Notes under the pieces: model-generated
Seen by the model: the letters and a program-made list of their open reading frames with translations, nothing else
The model's database searches: none
Told to the model about the DNA's origin: nothing
Shown: positions 33,461 through 43,000 of the stretch, in pieces
How the letters are laid out: every line of letters begins with the position of its first letter
Position numbering within the stretch: position 1 is the stretch's first letter
Assembly (NCBI GenBank): GCA_900752065.1
Contig: CAADTT010000078.1
Span: forward strand, 62,001-126,000
Length of the DNA: 64,000 bases
Direction: 5' to 3'
Source: Lachnospiraceae bacterium
Lineage (GTDB): Bacteria > Bacillota > Clostridia > Lachnospirales > Lachnospiraceae
Made by a program: the position numbers and the translations under genes

Positions 33461-35255
33461 CCAGCTTCAGAACGCTCATGAACGCCTTCTGCGGAATCTC
33501 TACATTTCCCACCTGGCGCATGCGCTTCTTTCCTTCTTTCTGCTTCTCCAGAAGCTTTTTCTTACGTGTGATATCGCCGCCGTAGCACTTCGCCAGCACA
33601 TCCTTTCTCATCGCCTTCACAGTCTCCCTGGCAATGATCTTGCTTCCGATGGCTGCCTGAATGGGAATCTCAAAAAGCTGCCTCGGGATCTCCTCCTTGA
33701 GCTTTTCGCACATCTTTCTGCCTCTCTCATACGCTGTGCCCGCATGGACAATAAAGGACAGGGCGTCCACTTCTTCCCGGTTCACCAGAATATCCAGCTT
33801 CACAAGCTCCGAACGGCTGTAGCCCTTCATCTCATAATCGAAGGAAGCGTATCCCCTGGAACGGGATTTCAAAGCGTCAAAAAAGTCATAAATGATCTCA
33901 TTTAATGGCAGGGCATACTTCAGCAGTGCTCTCGTCTCCTCCATATATTCCATGCCGAGGTACACGCCCCGGCGCTCCTCGCAGAGCTGCATAATCGAAC
34001 CGATAAATTCGGTTGTCACCATGATTTCCGCACTGACGATCGGCTCCTCCATATACTCGATCTCCGACGGATCGGGCAGGTTAGAGGGATTGGTCAGTTC
34101 AACGACCTCTCCATTTGTCTTATATACCTTATAAATTACACCCGGCGCTGTCGTCACCAGATCCAGATTATACTCTCTCTCCAGACGCTCCTGAATAATC
34201 TCCAGATGAAGCAGCCCTAAAAATCCGCATCGGAATCCAAATCCCAGAGCAATGGATGTCTCCGGCTCAAACTGCAGCGCCGCATCATTGAGCTGCAGCT
34301 TCTCCAGTGCGTCCCTCAGATCAGGATATTTCGCCCCATCTGCGGGGTACATCCCGCAGAACACCATAGAATTTACTTTCTTATATCCCGGAAGCGGCTC
34401 GGCACAAGGCTTCTCAGCGTTTGTGATCGTATCGCCCACACGGGTATCCTTTACATTTTTCAGGCTGGCCGTGATATAGCCTACCATCCCGGCGCTCAGT
34501 TCCTCGCAGGCGATAAACTGTCCGGCGCCGAAATAGCCGACCTCCACCACCTCTGCCGTAGCACCTGTCGCCATCATAAGGATCGGTGTTCCCTTACGCA
34601 CGGTTCCCTCCTTGATCCGGCAGAATACGATAACACCTCGATAAGAATCATACAAAGAGTCAAAGATCAGCGCCTGAAGAGGAGCCTTCGGGTCCCCCAC
34701 GGGAGCCGGGATCTTCTCTACGATCTGCTCCAACACCTGCTCCACATTCAGCCCTGTTTTGGCAGAGATCAGGGGAGCATCCTGCGCTTCGATCCCGATG
34801 ATATCCTCGATTTCATTGATGACCCTCTCCGGATCTGCGCTGGGAAGGTCGATCTTATTGATCACGGGCATGACGTCCAGATCGTGATCCAACGCCAGAT
34901 ACACATTTGCCAGCGTCTGCGCCTCGATCCCCTGGGCGGCATCCACCACCAGAATGGCTCCGTCGCAGGCGGCAAGGCTTCTGGAAACCTCATAGTTAAA
35001 GTCCACATGTCCGGGTGTGTCGATCAAATTGAAAATATATTCTTCCCCGTTTTTTGCTTTATAAACGATACGGACGGTCTGTGCCTTGATGGTGATGCCC
35101 CTCTCCCGCTCCAGTTCCATATTGTCGAGCACCTGCGCCTGCATCTCCCGGCTGGTGAGCAGTCCGGTCATCTCAATGATCCGGTCTGCCAATGTAGATT
35201 TTCCATGATCTATATGTGCAATAATGCAAAAATTCCTGATTTTACTCTGATCCAC
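33450..35255 (-). CDS. lepA: Elongation factor 4 (LepA)
   Basis: 601 aa ribosome-bound GTPase acting in back-translocation or initiation quality. G1 is [10 protein letters not shown]2 [14 protein letters not shown]3 DTPGHVDF, G4 NKID; the C-terminal LepA-specific domain has [11 protein letters not shown] and KLDILVN. The start is GTG at 35253-35255 (VDQSKIRNF), with GAGGAGGA just upstream; an in-frame ATG at 35342 would add 29 atypical residues. The 164-nt region before it (35256-35419) is rich in small inverted repeats, including GTCCGCGCGGAC. Confidence 0.96.
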   Translation of the reverse strand: MDQSKIRNFCIIAHIDHGKSTLADRIIEMTGLLTSREMQAQVLDNMELERERGITIKAQTVRIVYKAKNGEEYIFNLIDTPGHVDFNYEVSRSLAACDGAILVVDAAQGIEAQTLANVYLALDHDLDVMPVINKIDLPSADPERVINEIEDIIGIEAQDAPLISAKTGLNVEQVLEQIVEKIPAPVGDPKAPLQALIFDSLYDSYRGVIVFCRIKEGTVRKGTPILMMATGATAEVVEVGYFGAGQFIACEELSAGMVGYITASLKNVKDTRVGDTITNAEKPCAEPLPGYKKVNSMVFCGMYPADGAKYPDLRDALEKLQLNDAALQFEPETSIALGFGFRCGFLGLLHLEIIQERLEREYNLDLVTTAPGVIYKVYKTNGEVVELTNPSNLPDPSEIEYMEEPIVSAEIMVTTEFIGSIMQLCEERRGVYLGMEYMEETRALLKYALPLNEIIYDFFDALKSRSRGYASFDYEMKGYSRSELVKLDILVNREEVDALSFIVHAGTAYERGRKMCEKLKEEIPRQLFEIPIQAAIGSKIIARETVKAMRKDVLAKCYGGDITRKKKLLEKQKEGKKRMRQVGNVEIPQKAFMSVLKLDDR

Positions 35256-35419
35256 TGTCGTTCCTCCTCTTTCTCCTGGCCGTATACGCCGCAGACCGCC
35301 CTTTTGGAAGGCTCCTTCTGCGTCCGCGCGGACACACGGCAACGGAAATACAGGGGCAGGCTCCCTCGGGCAGTCTGTCCCTGTACTCCCGCATAGCTGT
35401 CCTCAGTGTATCACACCTT

Positions 35420-36841
35420 TTACTTTCCACGCAATACCTGATTCAGAATATCCGCCAGCAGTTCCATGGAATTCAGCTCCTCCTGCACGGTATTGAGCTG
35501 CGTACCCGATTCGATCAGAAGCGACTTGGGCCTCATGTGGAGATTGTAACGCAGGCTGCTGAGATAAATGTTTCTCGTCCACCCCGGATAATATTCGTTT
35601 GCTTTTAGCTGAAGCTGAAAGGAGAACGCCAGGTTGTCCTCGATGTAAGGGTTCGGCAGATAATCGATCTCTCCGCTTTCCGCCGACCGGCTCAGGCCAT
35701 TATAAAACATGATCTGGGCTGTCGGCTTTCCGTCAATATCCGTCACAAATTTATACCCGTCCACGCCGTCTCTGTGCAGGTCGATCACCACCTCGATGGA
35801 AGGATTTTCATCCAGGATCTGCTGAATATCAGGCGCCGCCAGCGTGTATGCTTTGTTTCTGTCCAGAACGCCGTCAACCAGATCATAGACCTCCGTGTGA
35901 TGGATCACATGATAACCGTATGTATCCTCCAAAAGCTCCGTCAGATAATTTCCCACGCCTACGATCGTATCATTTACATCTCCCTCTTTAGAGTCAATGA
36001 ATGCCTCCTGGGAATGGGTGTGATAGATCAGGATTTGAGGTTTTGAGGAATCTCCGGTTAGCTTCAGGTCTTTAGACATCAGCAAATCATAGTTAATCTG
36101 GCTCTCCATTGGCGTAGTCGAAGGATCCACGGCAAAAAAATTATTCAGGAGGTAATCATAGTCCCGCAGTTCGTTTTCGTCAAAGACGGCCAGCGGAGCT
36201 CTTCCGGGATCCTTTGCTTCCGCCTTACTTCCTGCGCCTTCCGTACTTTCCGCCTCTGCCTTATCTCCTGCGCTCTTCTCACTTTCCGCACCTGGCTTTC
36301 CTTCTGTCCACTTTTCACTTTCTGCGCCCGGCTTTTCTTCTGCCCACATCTCACTTTCTGCGCCCGGCTTTCCTTCTGCCCACTTCTCACTTTCCTCTCC
36401 TGCCTTACTTCCTGCTCCTCCTGCGTTTTCCTGATCTTTCGGTTTCTCTCCTTCTCTTTTTGCCAGATCCTCCTGACCTTCCGTCCGCTCTGCCAGTGCC
36501 TCCGTCTGGCTCTCCAGCTCCATCATAAGCTCATACTCCAGACGGCTCTCGATATCCGGCATCCCATCTGCCTCATCCATCGCATAGGAATAGAGGGGCA
36601 GGATCTCATTGATCGCCAGGTCTGTCCATTTCTTGGGATGGTCTGTCCCCTGCCACATAAACGTGAGGGCCGGCATATGCGTTTTTACTGCCATTGCCTC
36701 CAGAGTTGTCTCTACTCTGGAGAGGAAGGGCAGCTTTTTCAGAAAATGGCTCTCCTTTGCAATCGCAAGTCCTTTGTACAGAATATAAACCCCTAATACA
36801 ATAATCAGAACCCATGCTGCACCCTGCACTTTTTTCTGCAT
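35420..36841 (-). CDS. spoIIP: Stage II sporulation protein P
   Basis: About 473 aa. An N-terminal membrane helix (WVLIIVLGVYILYKGL) and a long Glu/Lys-rich linker precede the SpoIIP catalytic domain: QILIYHTHSQEAFIDS, VVIDLHRDGVDGYKF, LLIESGTQLNTVQEE. It is the amidase/endopeptidase that with SpoIID and SpoIIM thins septal peptidoglycan for engulfment. Start uncertain: MQKKVQG at 36841 is used, preceded at some distance by GGGAGG; MTGRQ at 36865 and longer frames are possible. The linker contains a 36-nt tandem repeat (36282-36389). Lies between gpr and lepA as in Bacillus. Confidence 0.92.
   Translation of the reverse strand: MQKKVQGAAWVLIIVLGVYILYKGLAIAKESHFLKKLPFLSRVETTLEAMAVKTHMPALTFMWQGTDHPKKWTDLAINEILPLYSYAMDEADGMPDIESRLEYELMMELESQTEALAERTEGQEDLAKREGEKPKDQENAGGAGSKAGEESEKWAEGKPGAESEMWAEEKPGAESEKWTEGKPGAESEKSAGDKAEAESTEGAGSKAEAKDPGRAPLAVFDENELRDYDYLLNNFFAVDPSTTPMESQINYDLLMSKDLKLTGDSSKPQILIYHTHSQEAFIDSKEGDVNDTIVGVGNYLTELLEDTYGYHVIHHTEVYDLVDGVLDRNKAYTLAAPDIQQILDENPSIEVVIDLHRDGVDGYKFVTDIDGKPTAQIMFYNGLSRSAESGEIDYLPNPYIEDNLAFSFQLQLKANEYYPGWTRNIYLSSLRYNLHMRPKSLLIESGTQLNTVQEELNSMELLADILNQVLRGK
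36282..36389. repeat. 36-nt tandem repeat in spoIIP linker
   Basis: Three consecutive 36-nt units (36282-36317, 36318-36353, 36354-36389), each beginning CTTTC(C/T)GC and ending CCAC(T/A)T(T/C)TCA, encode a 12-residue motif around KPGAESEKW. Partial units continue on both sides. In-frame length variation is expected. Confidence 0.8.
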
Positions 36842-36988
36842 CTGACTGCCCTGCCTCCCTGTCATATTTTTTGGCTGCGCCGAATCTCCACAAATTCCAA
36901 ATGTTTTATAGGATTGTAGGAGCGCAAAGCGCGAAACAATCCGTTTGGCATCTTTTGACCTTAACATTATATGAGGCATGTCCAAAAC

Positions 36989-37942
36989 CTATGACAGACA
37001 AAGTGCGATATTGATTCCTTCTGAAATCGTATAACTGATCCTCCTGACCGTTTCATCAATATCCTTCGGCGTCACAAACATGGTATTTAAATGCGGCGAG
37101 ATCAGTTCCCGGATCATCTGCTGCTTTTCACTTTTGTTCAGGGTTCCCAGCGCCCCTCCCAGATTCCGGATATGGGAATCCTGATCCATGCTCTCCACCA
37201 GACTCTCCATCGTATCATTTACAATCGTAGCTGCATCTACGACCGTCGGCACCCCGATGGCCACCACCGGAACTCCCAGCGCTTCTTTATTGATTCCGTT
37301 CCGGTGATTTCCCACACCAGATCCCGGATTGATCCCGGTATCTGTGATCTGTATCGTCCGGTTCAGCCTTCTGGTACTTCTGGCTGCCAGAGCATCCACT
37401 GCGATCACCACATCCGGCTTTGTCTCCTCCACCACGCCCCGAATGATCTCCAGCGTCTCCATTCCCGTCTGCGCCATGACTCCCGGCACCAGCGCACTGA
37501 CCTGATGTGCCTTTCTCCTGTTCAGCGATGCCTTTCCATATTCTTTGATCATATGACGGGTGATCTCCACCTGATTCACCACATTCGGCCCCAGAGCATC
37601 CGGCGTCACCTCCCGGTTTCCCAGTCCCACGATCAGCACAGACTGCTCACTCTCCCCCAGAAGTTCCCGCAGATGCCTTGCCAGCGCTTTTGAAACCTCT
37701 CTGTGATAATCCTCATCCGCAACAGACATATGCGGCGCCTCCAATGTAATGTAATTTCCCACCGGCTTTCCCATAGCCTTTGCCCCATTCTCCGTCTCGA
37801 TCACGACTCTGGTGGTGCGAATCTCATTTTTCTTGTCTTCCTTTTCACTGATACGCACGCCCCGTATCTCTACATGATCTTCCTCAAAGCTCTCCTTCGC
37901 CTCCAGCGCAAGGTCTGTACGGATATTAAATTTCCCCAACAT
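36989..37942 (-). CDS. gpr: Germination protease GPR
   Basis: 317 aa. It degrades small acid-soluble spore proteins at germination. FNIRTDLALEAKE at the N-terminus includes the usual autoprocessing region. The core is VGLGNREVTPDALGPNVV, with conserved VIAVDALAARST and GINPGSGVGNHR. Its substrate type is encoded nearby (39945-40145). Followed by spoIIP after about 150 nt; a forespore-specific promoter is expected but not convincingly seen. Upstream is the MITE-like element and the divergent rpsT. Confidence 0.95.
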   Translation of the reverse strand: MLGKFNIRTDLALEAKESFEEDHVEIRGVRISEKEDKKNEIRTTRVVIETENGAKAMGKPVGNYITLEAPHMSVADEDYHREVSKALARHLRELLGESEQSVLIVGLGNREVTPDALGPNVVNQVEITRHMIKEYGKASLNRRKAHQVSALVPGVMAQTGMETLEIIRGVVEETKPDVVIAVDALAARSTRRLNRTIQITDTGINPGSGVGNHRNGINKEALGVPVVAIGVPTVVDAATIVNDTMESLVESMDQDSHIRNLGGALGTLNKSEKQQMIRELISPHLNTMFVTPKDIDETVRRISYTISEGINIALCLS

Positions 37943-38008
37943 TGTCTTCTCCTTTTCTCTTCATATCATCAAACCAGATTTTACACATCTGAATTGTTAT
38001 TATCCTTT

Positions 38009-38203
38009 GTTACTATTCACAGCCCCTCCACACTGCATTCGCAATCCCGCACGCTGCCGCATACTTTCTCGCCCTTACGGGCTGAGACTGCTCATTTGGT
38101 GGAGGTTCCTGCTTCTCAGTCAGATTTGGAGAATTCAATCAGTCGCTTACGTGCAAGCACGACGCGCCTGATTGAATTCTCCAAATCGGCTGTGAATAGT
38201 AAC
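38009..38203. mobile_element. MITE-like element copy 2, 8-bp target duplication
   Basis: Perfect 16-nt terminal inverted repeats GTTACTATTCACAGCC (38009-38024) and GGCTGTGAATAGTAAC (38188-38203). Flanked by identical TATCCTTT (38001-38008 and 38204-38211). Internal 5' hairpin CCTCCAC/GTGGAGG, spacer TTCCTGCTTCTCAGTCAGA, and a perfect 20-bp stem (38123-38142 with 38168-38187) whose sequence differs from copy 1 although pairing is kept. The loop keeps GTGC..GCACGACG. It occupies most of the gene-free stretch 37943-38358, 30 nt before the rpsT promoter. Confidence 0.9.
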
Positions 38204-38233
38204 TATCCTTTACATTTTTTTGCAAATTATGTA

Positions 38234-38262
38234 TTGACATCAACCAAAGGTTGGGATAAACT
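38234..38262 (+). promoter_or_regulatory. Promoter of rpsT
   Basis: TTGACA (38234-38239), 17 nt, TAAACT (38257-38262). A second -10-like TATACT follows at 38262-38267 but at poor spacing. Leaves a leader of about 90 nt. Confidence 0.75.
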
Positions 38263-38274
38263 ATACTAGTGTGT

Positions 38275-38308
38275 TCACACTGGAACGTCCGTGTCCGGCT
38301 CAGTGTGA
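38275..38308 (+). promoter_or_regulatory. Hairpin in the rpsT leader
   Basis: TCACACTG (38275-38282) and CAGTGTGA (38301-38308) pair perfectly at the very 5' end of the likely transcript. Could stabilise the mRNA or take part in S20 feedback; no known leader motif was recognised. Confidence 0.5.
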
Positions 38309-38358
38309 GAGATAACGGTTTAAATAATGATGATAAAAATATTTTGGAGGTGTACAGG

Positions 38359-38622
38359 TTGGCTAATATCAAATCTGCAAAGAAAAGAATCTTAGTAAAC
38401 AGAACAAAGGCTGAGCGCAACAAATCTATTAAATCCAGCGTAAAGACTGCGATCAAAAAAGTAGATGCTGCTGTTGCTGCAAAGGATAAAGAGGCGGCTG
38501 CTGCCGCTTTATTAAATGCTACTTCTGTTATTGATAAAGCTACTTCAAAGGGTGTTTACCATAAAAACACATCTGCGAGAAAAGTAGCCCGCTTAGCAAA
38601 AGCTGTAAACGGCATCGCTTAA
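38359..38622 (+). CDS. rpsT: 30S ribosomal protein S20
   Basis: 87 aa, basic and helical: ANIKSAKKRILVNRTKAERNK (N-terminus), Ala/Lys-rich middle and KGVYHKNTSARKVARLAKAVN, all typical of S20, a primary 16S rRNA binder. The start is TTG at 38359-38361, set by GGAGG (38346-38350) and by the conserved residues; non-ATG starts are common for S20 genes. Divergent from gpr and convergent with holA, the conserved Firmicute arrangement. Confidence 0.96.
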   Translation: MANIKSAKKRILVNRTKAERNKSIKSSVKTAIKKVDAAVAAKDKEAAAAALLNATSVIDKATSKGVYHKNTSARKVARLAKAVNGIA

Positions 38623-38639
38623 TCAATACACATAATCAA

Positions 38640-38677
38640 AAACACCAGGTCCCGTCAGCCTGGTGTTTCTTATGTTT
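38640..38677 (+). terminator. rpsT terminator 1
   Basis: AAACACCAGG (38640-38649) pairs with CCTGGTGTTT (38659-38668), followed by CTTATGTTT. Lies 17 nt after the stop. Confidence 0.8.
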
Positions 38678-38711
38678 ACCGTTCACTCAAAGACTGAACG
38701 GTAATTTTTTT
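38676..38711 (+). terminator. rpsT terminator 2
   Basis: TTACCGTTCA (38676-38685) pairs with TGAACGGTAA (38695-38704), then TTTTTTTATG. A back-up terminator with a stronger T-run than the first. Confidence 0.8.
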
Positions 38712-38723
38712 ATGTCTTAGTAT

Positions 38724-38776
38724 GCAAGAAAGGGCGCCACACCGAAGACGTACTTTGACATCGGCGCTCTTTCTGC
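38724..38776 (-). terminator. holA terminator
   Basis: Minus-strand hairpin from GCAGAAAGAGCGCC (38763-38776) and GGCGCCCTTTCTTGC (38724-38738), immediately after the holA stop, with a short T-rich tail. Confidence 0.6.
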
Positions 38777-38778
38777 AT

Positions 38779-39756
38779 TTATGCACTGTATTTTACGATC
38801 AGAATCTCCACGCTCATCACATCATTCATACGGCCTGTTTTCACAGCCTCTTCCGCATCCACGCAGTCTCTCACTGCCGCCTTCAGCTCCTCAATCCGGA
38901 AACTTCTCGCCTGCCTGAGATAATTCCGCACAATAAAGCTCTGCATCTTCAGTTTTTCTGCAACAGTGTTCTGGTCGAATCCCTGTGCCTGCATTTGCTT
39001 CACCTGCATCAGAAGATTAAACTGCCTGGTGATCAGGTACAGGATACGCATGGGCGGCTCTTTCAATGCCAGCAGATCGTAGTACAGATCCAATGCCTTC
39101 TTCTGCCTTTTTTCCGCAATCGCATTGATCATATCAAAAATTTTGTTTTCCGTTCTCACAGTACAGATCTGCTCTACATCCTCTGAGGTGATCACATCCC
39201 TCCCCATGGTGTAACAGAGCAGCTTTTCCAATTCCTTTTGAATATACTCCATATCATTTCCTGTATGGGTGAGAAACAGCTCCATAGTCGCAGAGGTAAT
39301 ATTTTTTTTCTCTTTTCTGAGGATACTCAAAACCCAGTTCATCAGCGTCCGTTCATCCTGACGCTTCAGTTCCACGACACGCCCGGCATTCTTGACTGCT
39401 TTATAAAGCTTTCCCCTCCTGTCCACTTCATTTTCTATAAAGACCATACAGGTCTCCTGAGGCATCCTGGATATATACTCTGCCAGTTCCTGGGAAGCGG
39501 TTTTAAAAAAACCGCTGTTCTCAATAAGGACCAAACGCCTGTCTGCAAAAAAAGGCATCGTCTCTGCCTGGGAGATCACCTCTCTGACATCTATATTTTT
39601 CCCCTCATAGACAGACAGATTCATTGTGTCCCCTGATAGAATTACAGCATTTTTCAATTTGTTTTTATAAAGGGTTTTTAAGTACGCCTCTTCTCCATAC
39701 AAAAGATACACTTTTTTTAAATTTCCACTGCTCAAATCCTCTTTCAGGTTCTTCAT
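38779..39756 (-). CDS. holA: DNA polymerase III delta subunit
   Basis: 325 aa clamp-loader subunit. YLLYGEEAYLKTLYKNKLK at the N-terminus resembles the degenerate nucleotide-binding fold of delta; then PFFADRRLVLIENSGFF, KEKKNITSATMELFLTHTGNDMEYIQKELEKL and a C-terminal collar domain (PPMRILYLITRQFNLLMQVKQM). These are quoted by position about 20-300. Start ATG 39754-39756 is preceded by AGGAGGACAGG; a longer frame to 39825 has no ribosome site. Convergent with rpsT. Confidence 0.93.
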   Translation of the reverse strand: MKNLKEDLSSGNLKKVYLLYGEEAYLKTLYKNKLKNAVILSGDTMNLSVYEGKNIDVREVISQAETMPFFADRRLVLIENSGFFKTASQELAEYISRMPQETCMVFIENEVDRRGKLYKAVKNAGRVVELKRQDERTLMNWVLSILRKEKKNITSATMELFLTHTGNDMEYIQKELEKLLCYTMGRDVITSEDVEQICTVRTENKIFDMINAIAEKRQKKALDLYYDLLALKEPPMRILYLITRQFNLLMQVKQMQAQGFDQNTVAEKLKMQSFIVRNYLRQARSFRIEELKAAVRDCVDAEEAVKTGRMNDVMSVEILIVKYSA

Positions 39757-39944
39757 CCTGTCCTCCTGTGCCTCTTTCCATAGTCCGGCATTTCTTATGC
39801 CCACTATTTTATCATTAAAAATCAAAATAGTAAACGCTTGTTATCGTCCATCCCCCGGCTGAACTTTAACAAACGCTTTCCTGTTTTGTATAAAACTCTA
39901 GAAAACGGCTATACTCCCAGAAAAGAAACAGAAGGGAGCATTTT

Positions 39945-40145
39945 ATGCCTAAAAAAGAAAAGAAAATAGACCTGAATAACCTCACTCCAGAAGAAGAATT
40001 GAAATATGAGATCGCAGAAGAGCTGGGACTGCTTGACCAGGTATTGGAAAACGGATGGAAGTCTCTCTCAGCAAAGGAAACAGGACGTATCGGCGGAATG
40101 ATGACCAAACGCAAAAAACAGATGAAAGCAGAAGCGCTGGAGTAA
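39945..40145 (+). CDS. Small acid-soluble spore protein, alpha/beta type
   Basis: 66 aa, Lys/Glu-rich. LKYEIAEELGLLDQ matches the K-x-E-I-A-x-E motif where GPR cuts, and ETGRIGGMMTKRKKQ matches the second SASP signature (G-x-x-G-G-x-M/I-x-K-R). It coats and protects spore DNA and supplies amino acids on germination. AAGGGAG lies before the ATG. It ends 10 nt from the convergent fructose regulator gene. The glycine-poor, shorter sequence is like the divergent SASPs of Clostridia. Confidence 0.8.
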   Translation: MPKKEKKIDLNNLTPEEELKYEIAEELGLLDQVLENGWKSLSAKETGRIGGMMTKRKKQMKAEALE

Positions 40146-40155
40146 ACCGCGGGAA

Positions 40156-40908
40156 TCAATTTATTGTCTTACAAACGACAATCTTTGCCGTATCCTCATA
40201 CTCCTCCTGTCCGCAGTCCGTCAGAATCCTGCCTCCCGCCAGCGGCGCAAATGTCACAGAACTTACCACATTAAATTTCGTGTGGTCACAGAGTACGAAA
40301 GCATCTTTACACTGTCCCATAGCCGTCCGTTTTACCAGCGCCTCGTTGACATCCGGGGTCGTAAACCCGGCATCCTTGCTCACGCCGTTAGTGCCGAAGA
40401 ATCCCCTGGTAAAGTGATAATCCTTCAGCATTAATGCGGCTGTTGCCCCCACCACCGCCTCTGTCGATGCCTTCAGCGTTCCGCCGATCAGCAGTACATG
40501 GATTCCCTTTGCCGCGAGACGCTGGGCATGGGCCACCGCATTTGTCACAAAAGTCGCCTTTGTCTCTTCCAGAAAGTCCAGCATATAACCCGTCGTTGTC
40601 CCGGCATCCAGATATACAAAATCATCCTTTCGGATCATGGCAGCCGCATATCTTGCAATCTGCCGCTTCTCCGTCTTATTCACCTCTGTCTTCTGCGCCA
40701 CCGTAGCTTCCTGAGACAAATATCTGTTTTCCAGCGCTACCGCCCCGCCAAAAACCTTTACCAGTTTCCCTGCCTTATCCAGAACCGTAATGTCTCTCCT
40801 GGCTGTGGATTCCGAGATATCCAGAATCTCTGTCAGTTCGCCCACCGTGATGCTTTTCCTCTCCTCCAGATATTTTAAGATCAATGCCTGTCTCTGTTCT
40901 GATAACAT
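40156..40908 (-). CDS. fruR: DeoR-family transcriptional regulator of fructose genes
   Basis: 250 aa. N-terminal DeoR helix-turn-helix (SITVGELTEILDISESTARRDI, about 19-40, with the downstream GGAV segment), then the sugar-phosphate-binding DeoRC domain (DFVYLDAGTTTGYML, HVLLIGGTLKASTEAVVG, KDAFVLCDHTKF). It lies behind fruA but beyond a terminator, so it has its own transcript. Control of fruK-fruA by fructose 1-phosphate is inferred from the family and position. Confidence 0.88.
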   Translation of the reverse strand: MLSEQRQALILKYLEERKSITVGELTEILDISESTARRDITVLDKAGKLVKVFGGAVALENRYLSQEATVAQKTEVNKTEKRQIARYAAAMIRKDDFVYLDAGTTTGYMLDFLEETKATFVTNAVAHAQRLAAKGIHVLLIGGTLKASTEAVVGATAALMLKDYHFTRGFFGTNGVSKDAGFTTPDVNEALVKRTAMGQCKDAFVLCDHTKFNVVSSVTFAPLAGGRILTDCGQEEYEDTAKIVVCKTIN

Positions 40909-41011
40909 ACCATTCCTCCCGTTCGTGCTTATCTGCTCATTTTCTCCAAAAACACACCCTGAAACTCTATAAAACCGTCTTCTCCGCCGGTACTATTACA
41001 AAAATCGCTAA

Positions 41012-41050
41012 AAGGAATCCTGCCCTCCACCAGAAGGGCACGGATTCCTC
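41012..41050 (-). terminator. Terminator after fruA
   Basis: Minus strand: AGGAATCC..GCCCT (41036-41050) pairs with AGGGC..GGATTCCTT (41012-41027) around a short loop, followed by TTAGCGATTTTTG. Separates fruA from the DeoR gene. Confidence 0.8.
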
Positions 41051-41068
41051 TGAATGCATTTCCATCCT

Positions 41069-42988
41069 CTACTCTACATTTTTCTTCAGGACCCCCAAAA
41101 GCAGTGTGGATACTACGGTGCCTGCCACCAGAGCCACCAGATACATCGGGGCATTTCCCACTACCGGGAATACGAAGATTCCGCCGTGCGGCGCCATCAG
41201 TGTGCAGTGAAACAGCATGGACAGCGCTCCCGCAATTCCTGAACCTGCGATGCAGGCCGGAAGTACATGGATCGGGTCGGAGGCTGCAAAGGGAATCGCT
41301 CCCTCCGTAATAAATGCCAGTCCCATGATAAAGTTTGTCGGTCCCGACTCCCTCTCCTCTTTTGTGAATTTCTTTTTGAAGAGAAGGGTTGCCAGTGCGA
41401 TGGCACAGGGAGGTGTCATACCTCCGATCATAACAGCCGCCATAATATCATAATTCCCTGCTGCGATGGCCGCCGTACCAAATACGTAAGCCGCCTTATT
41501 GAAGGGTCCTCCCATATCGATCGCCATCATAGCGCCGAGGATCAATCCTAAAACTACTTTACTGGAACCTCCCATGCTTGTCAAGCCATTATTCAGCGCC
41601 GTATTGATTCCGCCCATGACAGGCTCCACAACAAAGGACATCAGAAGTCCCATCAGCAAAATTCCAACCAGCGGATAGATCAGTACCGGAGCGATCTTTT
41701 CCAGAAATTCCGGAAGTTTATCGCAAACCTTACGCAGAAGCACAATACAGTATCCTGCTGCAAAGCCTGCCACCAGCGCTCCGAGGAAACCGGATTTCCC
41801 GTTTGCCGCGATCATACCGCCCACAAATCCGAGAGCCAGCGCCGGCCGGTCACCGATCGCCATGGCGATAAAGCCCGCCAGAACCGGAAGCATAAAACCA
41901 AATGCTACGCCGCCCAGATTCTTAAACCATGCCGCAAGAGGTGTGATCGTGCCAAAGTTTCCTCTCTCCGCCGCACTCAGCGCATTGATATCCACGCTGA
42001 GTCCGTCGATCAGGAATGCGATTGCAATCAGGATACCGCCTCCCACAACGAAGGGAAGCATGTGGGATACGCCGTTCATGAGCTGGGTGTAGATCTGATG
42101 TCCCACACCGCCGCTCTTCTTCGCTGTCTGAACCTTTGCCGCACTGCCGGAAGCCGCATGGTATACCGGCACATTCCCGGAAATCGCGCGGTCCAGAAGC
42201 TCTCCTGCCTTGCTGATCCCGTCGGATACCTGACACTCAATGACTTTTTTTCCATCAAACCGGTCCATGGGAACCTGTGCATCCGCCGCCACGATAATGC
42301 AGTCCGCCTCTTCGATATCCTTTGCAGAATGAACATTTTTCGCTCCTGCCGATCCCCGCGTCTCAATCTTTATGAAGCAGTTCCTCTCCTTTGCCGCCTT
42401 CTCCAGCCCTTCCGCCGCCATATAGGTATGCGCGATACCCGTCGGACAGGAAGTGACCGCCAGGATCCTGATCTGAGACTCATCCGCAGCGCCTGCCCCT
42501 GTGCCCGCAAGCTGCTCGTCGATGCTCTCCTTCGCGGCATCCGCCTTGTCAATGATCGACAGGAATTCGTCTACGGACTTTGCATTCCGCAGGGCATCGG
42601 AAAAGCCTTCATCCATCATCAACACGGAAAGCTTGCTCAGCACATCCAGATGCACGTTGTCCTTCGTATTCGGCGCTGCGATCAAAAAGATCAGAGTGAC
42701 AGGCTCGTCATCCAGCGCTTCAAAGTCCACGCCGTTCTTTACCACCATCGCCGCCAGTCCCGGACGGTTCACCGCTGCGCACCGTCCATGAGGGATTGCG
42801 ATCCCCTCGCCGATTCCTGTAGTTCCTTCCTCTTCTCTCGCATACACCTGTGCCCGGTATGCCTCTGCATCGTTGATCTTGCCGCTCTTTAACATCAATT
42901 CTACCATCTGATCCAGGGCTTCCTTTTTATTCTTCGGCGCTCCGTTCAGCATGATACTCCGCTTATCCAGCAGTTCTGTGATCCTCAT
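41069..42988 (-). CDS. fruA: Fructose PTS transporter EIIABC
   Basis: 639 aa. EIIA (1 to about 150) with active His in GIAIPHGRC; EIIB (about 170-275) with active Cys in VTSCPTGIAHTYMAAEGL; EIIC (about 300-639) with eight or more membrane helices beginning GVSHMLPFVVGGGILIAIAF and the GAMMAIDMGGPFNKAAY segment. It takes up fructose as fructose 1-phosphate, the substrate of FruK encoded 12 nt upstream. All phosphorylation sites are intact. Confidence 0.95.
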   Translation of the reverse strand: MRITELLDKRSIMLNGAPKNKKEALDQMVELMLKSGKINDAEAYRAQVYAREEEGTTGIGEGIAIPHGRCAAVNRPGLAAMVVKNGVDFEALDDEPVTLIFLIAAPNTKDNVHLDVLSKLSVLMMDEGFSDALRNAKSVDEFLSIIDKADAAKESIDEQLAGTGAGAADESQIRILAVTSCPTGIAHTYMAAEGLEKAAKERNCFIKIETRGSAGAKNVHSAKDIEEADCIIVAADAQVPMDRFDGKKVIECQVSDGISKAGELLDRAISGNVPVYHAASGSAAKVQTAKKSGGVGHQIYTQLMNGVSHMLPFVVGGGILIAIAFLIDGLSVDINALSAAERGNFGTITPLAAWFKNLGGVAFGFMLPVLAGFIAMAIGDRPALALGFVGGMIAANGKSGFLGALVAGFAAGYCIVLLRKVCDKLPEFLEKIAPVLIYPLVGILLMGLLMSFVVEPVMGGINTALNNGLTSMGGSSKVVLGLILGAMMAIDMGGPFNKAAYVFGTAAIAAGNYDIMAAVMIGGMTPPCAIALATLLFKKKFTKEERESGPTNFIMGLAFITEGAIPFAASDPIHVLPACIAGSGIAGALSMLFHCTLMAPHGGIFVFPVVGNAPMYLVALVAGTVVSTLLLGVLKKNVE

Positions 42989-43000
42989 ATACCTTCCTCC

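Noticed and set aside
38676..38711. TTACCGTTCA/TGAACGGTAA palindrome as another GTAAC-family element
   Set aside because: No flanking 8-bp duplication and a clear T-run behind rpsT; it is a terminator.
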